A DNA stretch of 23,403 bases from NCBI GenBank assembly GCA_012798485.1, contig JAAZND010000083.1, forward strand, positions 1 to 23,403, written 5' to 3'. A model generated the notes under the pieces. That model did not search any database. It was not told where the DNA came from and saw only the letters and a program-made list of their open reading frames with translations. Numbering within the stretch: position 1 is the first letter of the stretch; each line of letters opens with the position of its first letter. The stretch is from Candidatus Beckwithbacteria bacterium. GTDB lineage: Bacteria > Patescibacteriota > Microgenomatia > UBA1400 > UBA1449. The translations under genes were made by a program, and so were the position numbers. Below, in pieces: positions 22,857-23,403 of the stretch.

Positions 22857-22867
22857 TAGACATGGGT

Positions 22868-23131
22868 ATGAAATTTTATTATACTTATGTTCTATTAAGT
22901 CTTAAGGATAAAAAATTATACATTGGTTATGCTGATGATTTAATTAATAGAATAAGTAAACATAATGCAGGTGATGTAGAATCAACAAAAAATAGAAGAC
23001 CATTAAAATTAATATATTATGAAGCTTGTCTTATTAAAGAAAAAGCTATTAAAAGAGAAAAACAATTAAAAACAGGTTTTGGAAGATCATATTTAAAAAA
23101 AAGAGTTAATTATGCCACGGTGGCGGAATAG
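22868..23131 (+). CDS. GIY-YIG nuclease-family protein, 3' end inside tRNA-Leu
   Basis: An 87-residue single-domain GIY-YIG endonuclease of the small YhbQ/UPF0213 type. The two-part motif is TYV (6-8) and LYIGYADDLINRISKHN (17-33), with Arg28 as the likely catalytic Arg. The family block STKNRRPLKLIYYEAC (39-54) and REKQLKTGFGRSYLKKRV (63-80) follow. Upstream in-frame starts at 22838 and 22862 would read through the hairpin or add two residues; ATG 22868 starts the conserved domain. The last seven residues, NYATVAE, and the TAG stop are encoded entirely by the 25-bp direct repeat, that is, by tRNA-Leu sequence. The nuclease could act on the tRNA gene as a homing or integration target. A DNA-repair role is the alternative. 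Confidence 0.85.
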   Translation: MKFYYTYVLLSLKDKKLYIGYADDLINRISKHNAGDVESTKNRRPLKLIYYEACLIKEKAIKREKQLKTGFGRSYLKKRVNYATVAE

Positions 23132-23132
23132 G
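23108..23132 (+). repeat. Direct repeat 2, within intact tRNA-Leu(UAA)
   Basis: The second identical 25-bp copy. It begins exactly at the Asn codon that ends the GIY-YIG domain and runs into the tRNA D-loop. Confidence 0.85.
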
Positions 23133-23199
23133 TAGACGCGCAAGACTTAAAATCATGTGAAGGTAATTCTTCGTGTGGGTTCGATTCCCGCCCGTGGCA
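23114..23199 (+). tRNA. tRNA-Leu (anticodon UAA)
   Basis: The acceptor stem GCCACGG pairs with CCGTGGC, with discriminator A23199. The D arm is GCG-GAATAGGTAGA-CGC. The anticodon arm CAAGA-CTTAAAA-TCATG gives TAA, and has an A-A mismatch at the third pair (29-41). The variable arm is GAAG/CTTC and the T arm is GTGGG-TTCGATT-CCCGC. CCA is not encoded. Its 5' end doubles as the 3' end of the GIY-YIG gene. Confidence 0.94.
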
Positions 23200-23268
23200 C
23201 AAAATAAATTTAAAATTTAATATAGAAAAATTCAAAATATTTTTTCATTTTTAATTTTGAATTTATTT

Positions 23269-23339
23269 CGGGGAGTGGTCCAATGGTAGGATACGCGGTT
23301 TGGGACCGTGTGGTCTGAGTTCGATTCTCAGTTCCCCGA
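23269..23339 (+). tRNA. tRNA-Pro (anticodon UGG)
   Basis: The acceptor CGGGGAG pairs with TTCCCCG (one G-T pair). C1-G72 is the unusual first pair typical of bacterial tRNA-Pro. The anticodon arm CGCGG-TTTGGGA-CCGTG gives TGG, and the T arm is CTGAG-TTCGATT-CTCAG. Discriminator A23339; CCA is not encoded. Confidence 0.93.
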
Positions 23340-23403
23340 CTTGATAGGACAGAAGGCAGTTTTGCAATGGTTTCAAAGTCAGGATTCCATTGGTGTGCCA
23401 AGA

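Larger units (their letters stand above)
22796..23132 (+). mobile_element. GIY-YIG mini-element bounded by tRNA-Leu 5' repeats
   Basis: Two identical 25-bp copies (22796-22820 and 23108-23132) begin AATTATGCCACGG and end GGCGGAATAGG. They cover the first 19 nt of tRNA-Leu(UAA) plus 6 nt upstream. The repeat period is 312 bp. Between them lie a hairpin and a GIY-YIG gene. The downstream copy belongs to an intact tRNA, and the upstream copy is a dead-end fragment. The layout is what is left when an element enters the 5' part of a tRNA gene and supplies a replacement 5' end. Confidence 0.65.

Noticed and set aside
22796..23199. Group I intron or intervening sequence in tRNA-Leu(UAA)
   Set aside because: tRNA-Leu(UAA) is a classical intron host, but the intact tRNA follows the insert without interruption, the upstream copy is only a 5' fragment, and no group I core is apparent. 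No splicing is needed.
23210..23401. Minus-strand 63-codon open frame over tRNA-Pro
   Set aside because: It is antisense to a good tRNA, and its central residues are just the reverse of the tRNA. The stretch 23340-23403 after the tRNA shows no tRNA, gene or repeat that I can recognise.
1..23403. CRISPR array or toxin-antitoxin system
   Set aside because: No regularly spaced repeats with unique spacers were seen, and no small-gene pair resembles a toxin-antitoxin module. The palindromes are too irregular in spacing.

Overview
The window is low-GC bacterial chromosome. It has compact genes, almost no Shine-Dalgarno sequences, short versions of housekeeping proteins (a trigger factor without its PPIase domain), a GIY-YIG mini-gene fused to a tRNA gene, and a protein resembling the DUF5660 family that I associate with Microgenomates. 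I infer a member of the Candidate Phyla Radiation (Patescibacteria), probably Microgenomates-like. This rests on protein and architecture recognition, not on a search.

Layout: (1) 1-1393: the 3' end of an IS1595-type transposase, a gatD-like amidotransferase, and tRNA-Leu(UAG) followed at about 100-nt steps by two decayed tRNA-Leu copies. (2) 1394-4777: a P-type cation ATPase converges on a glutamate racemase gene (murI) broken by a single in-frame TAA. (3) 4807-8277: murI and a MarR-type regulator have divergent promoters with overlapping -35 boxes; the regulator leads a MacAB-like efflux operon (membrane fusion protein, ATPase, permease). (4) 8393-10067: trigger factor and a DUF5660-like protein, then a strong terminator. 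(5) 10257-15331: M29 aminopeptidase, a YvlD/holin-4-type membrane protein, and the minus-strand series tgt, pyk, truB. (6) 15386-22221: a plus-strand series of alpha/beta hydrolase, membrane-anchored Mur ligase, DegT-type aminotransferase, FemAB-type aminoacyltransferase, argS and an HD hydrolase. The middle genes look like a cell-wall precursor or cross-bridge pathway. Their gaps are filled by small palindromic repeats, and argS itself carries two palindromes in frame. (7) 22223-23403: a YecM-like gene, then a 312-bp GIY-YIG unit bounded by 25-bp direct repeats of the start of tRNA-Leu(UAA), the intact tRNA-Leu(UAA), and tRNA-Pro(UGG).

Three themes stand out. First, several genes have a -10 box 6-8 nt before the ATG, which predicts leaderless mRNAs. 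Second, small palindromic and tRNA-associated elements occupy intergenic gaps and even coding sequence. Third, peptidoglycan functions recur (gatD, murI, Mur ligase, FemAB), with murI apparently inactivated. The GIY-YIG/tRNA-Leu unit is the best candidate for a poorly described mobile system.
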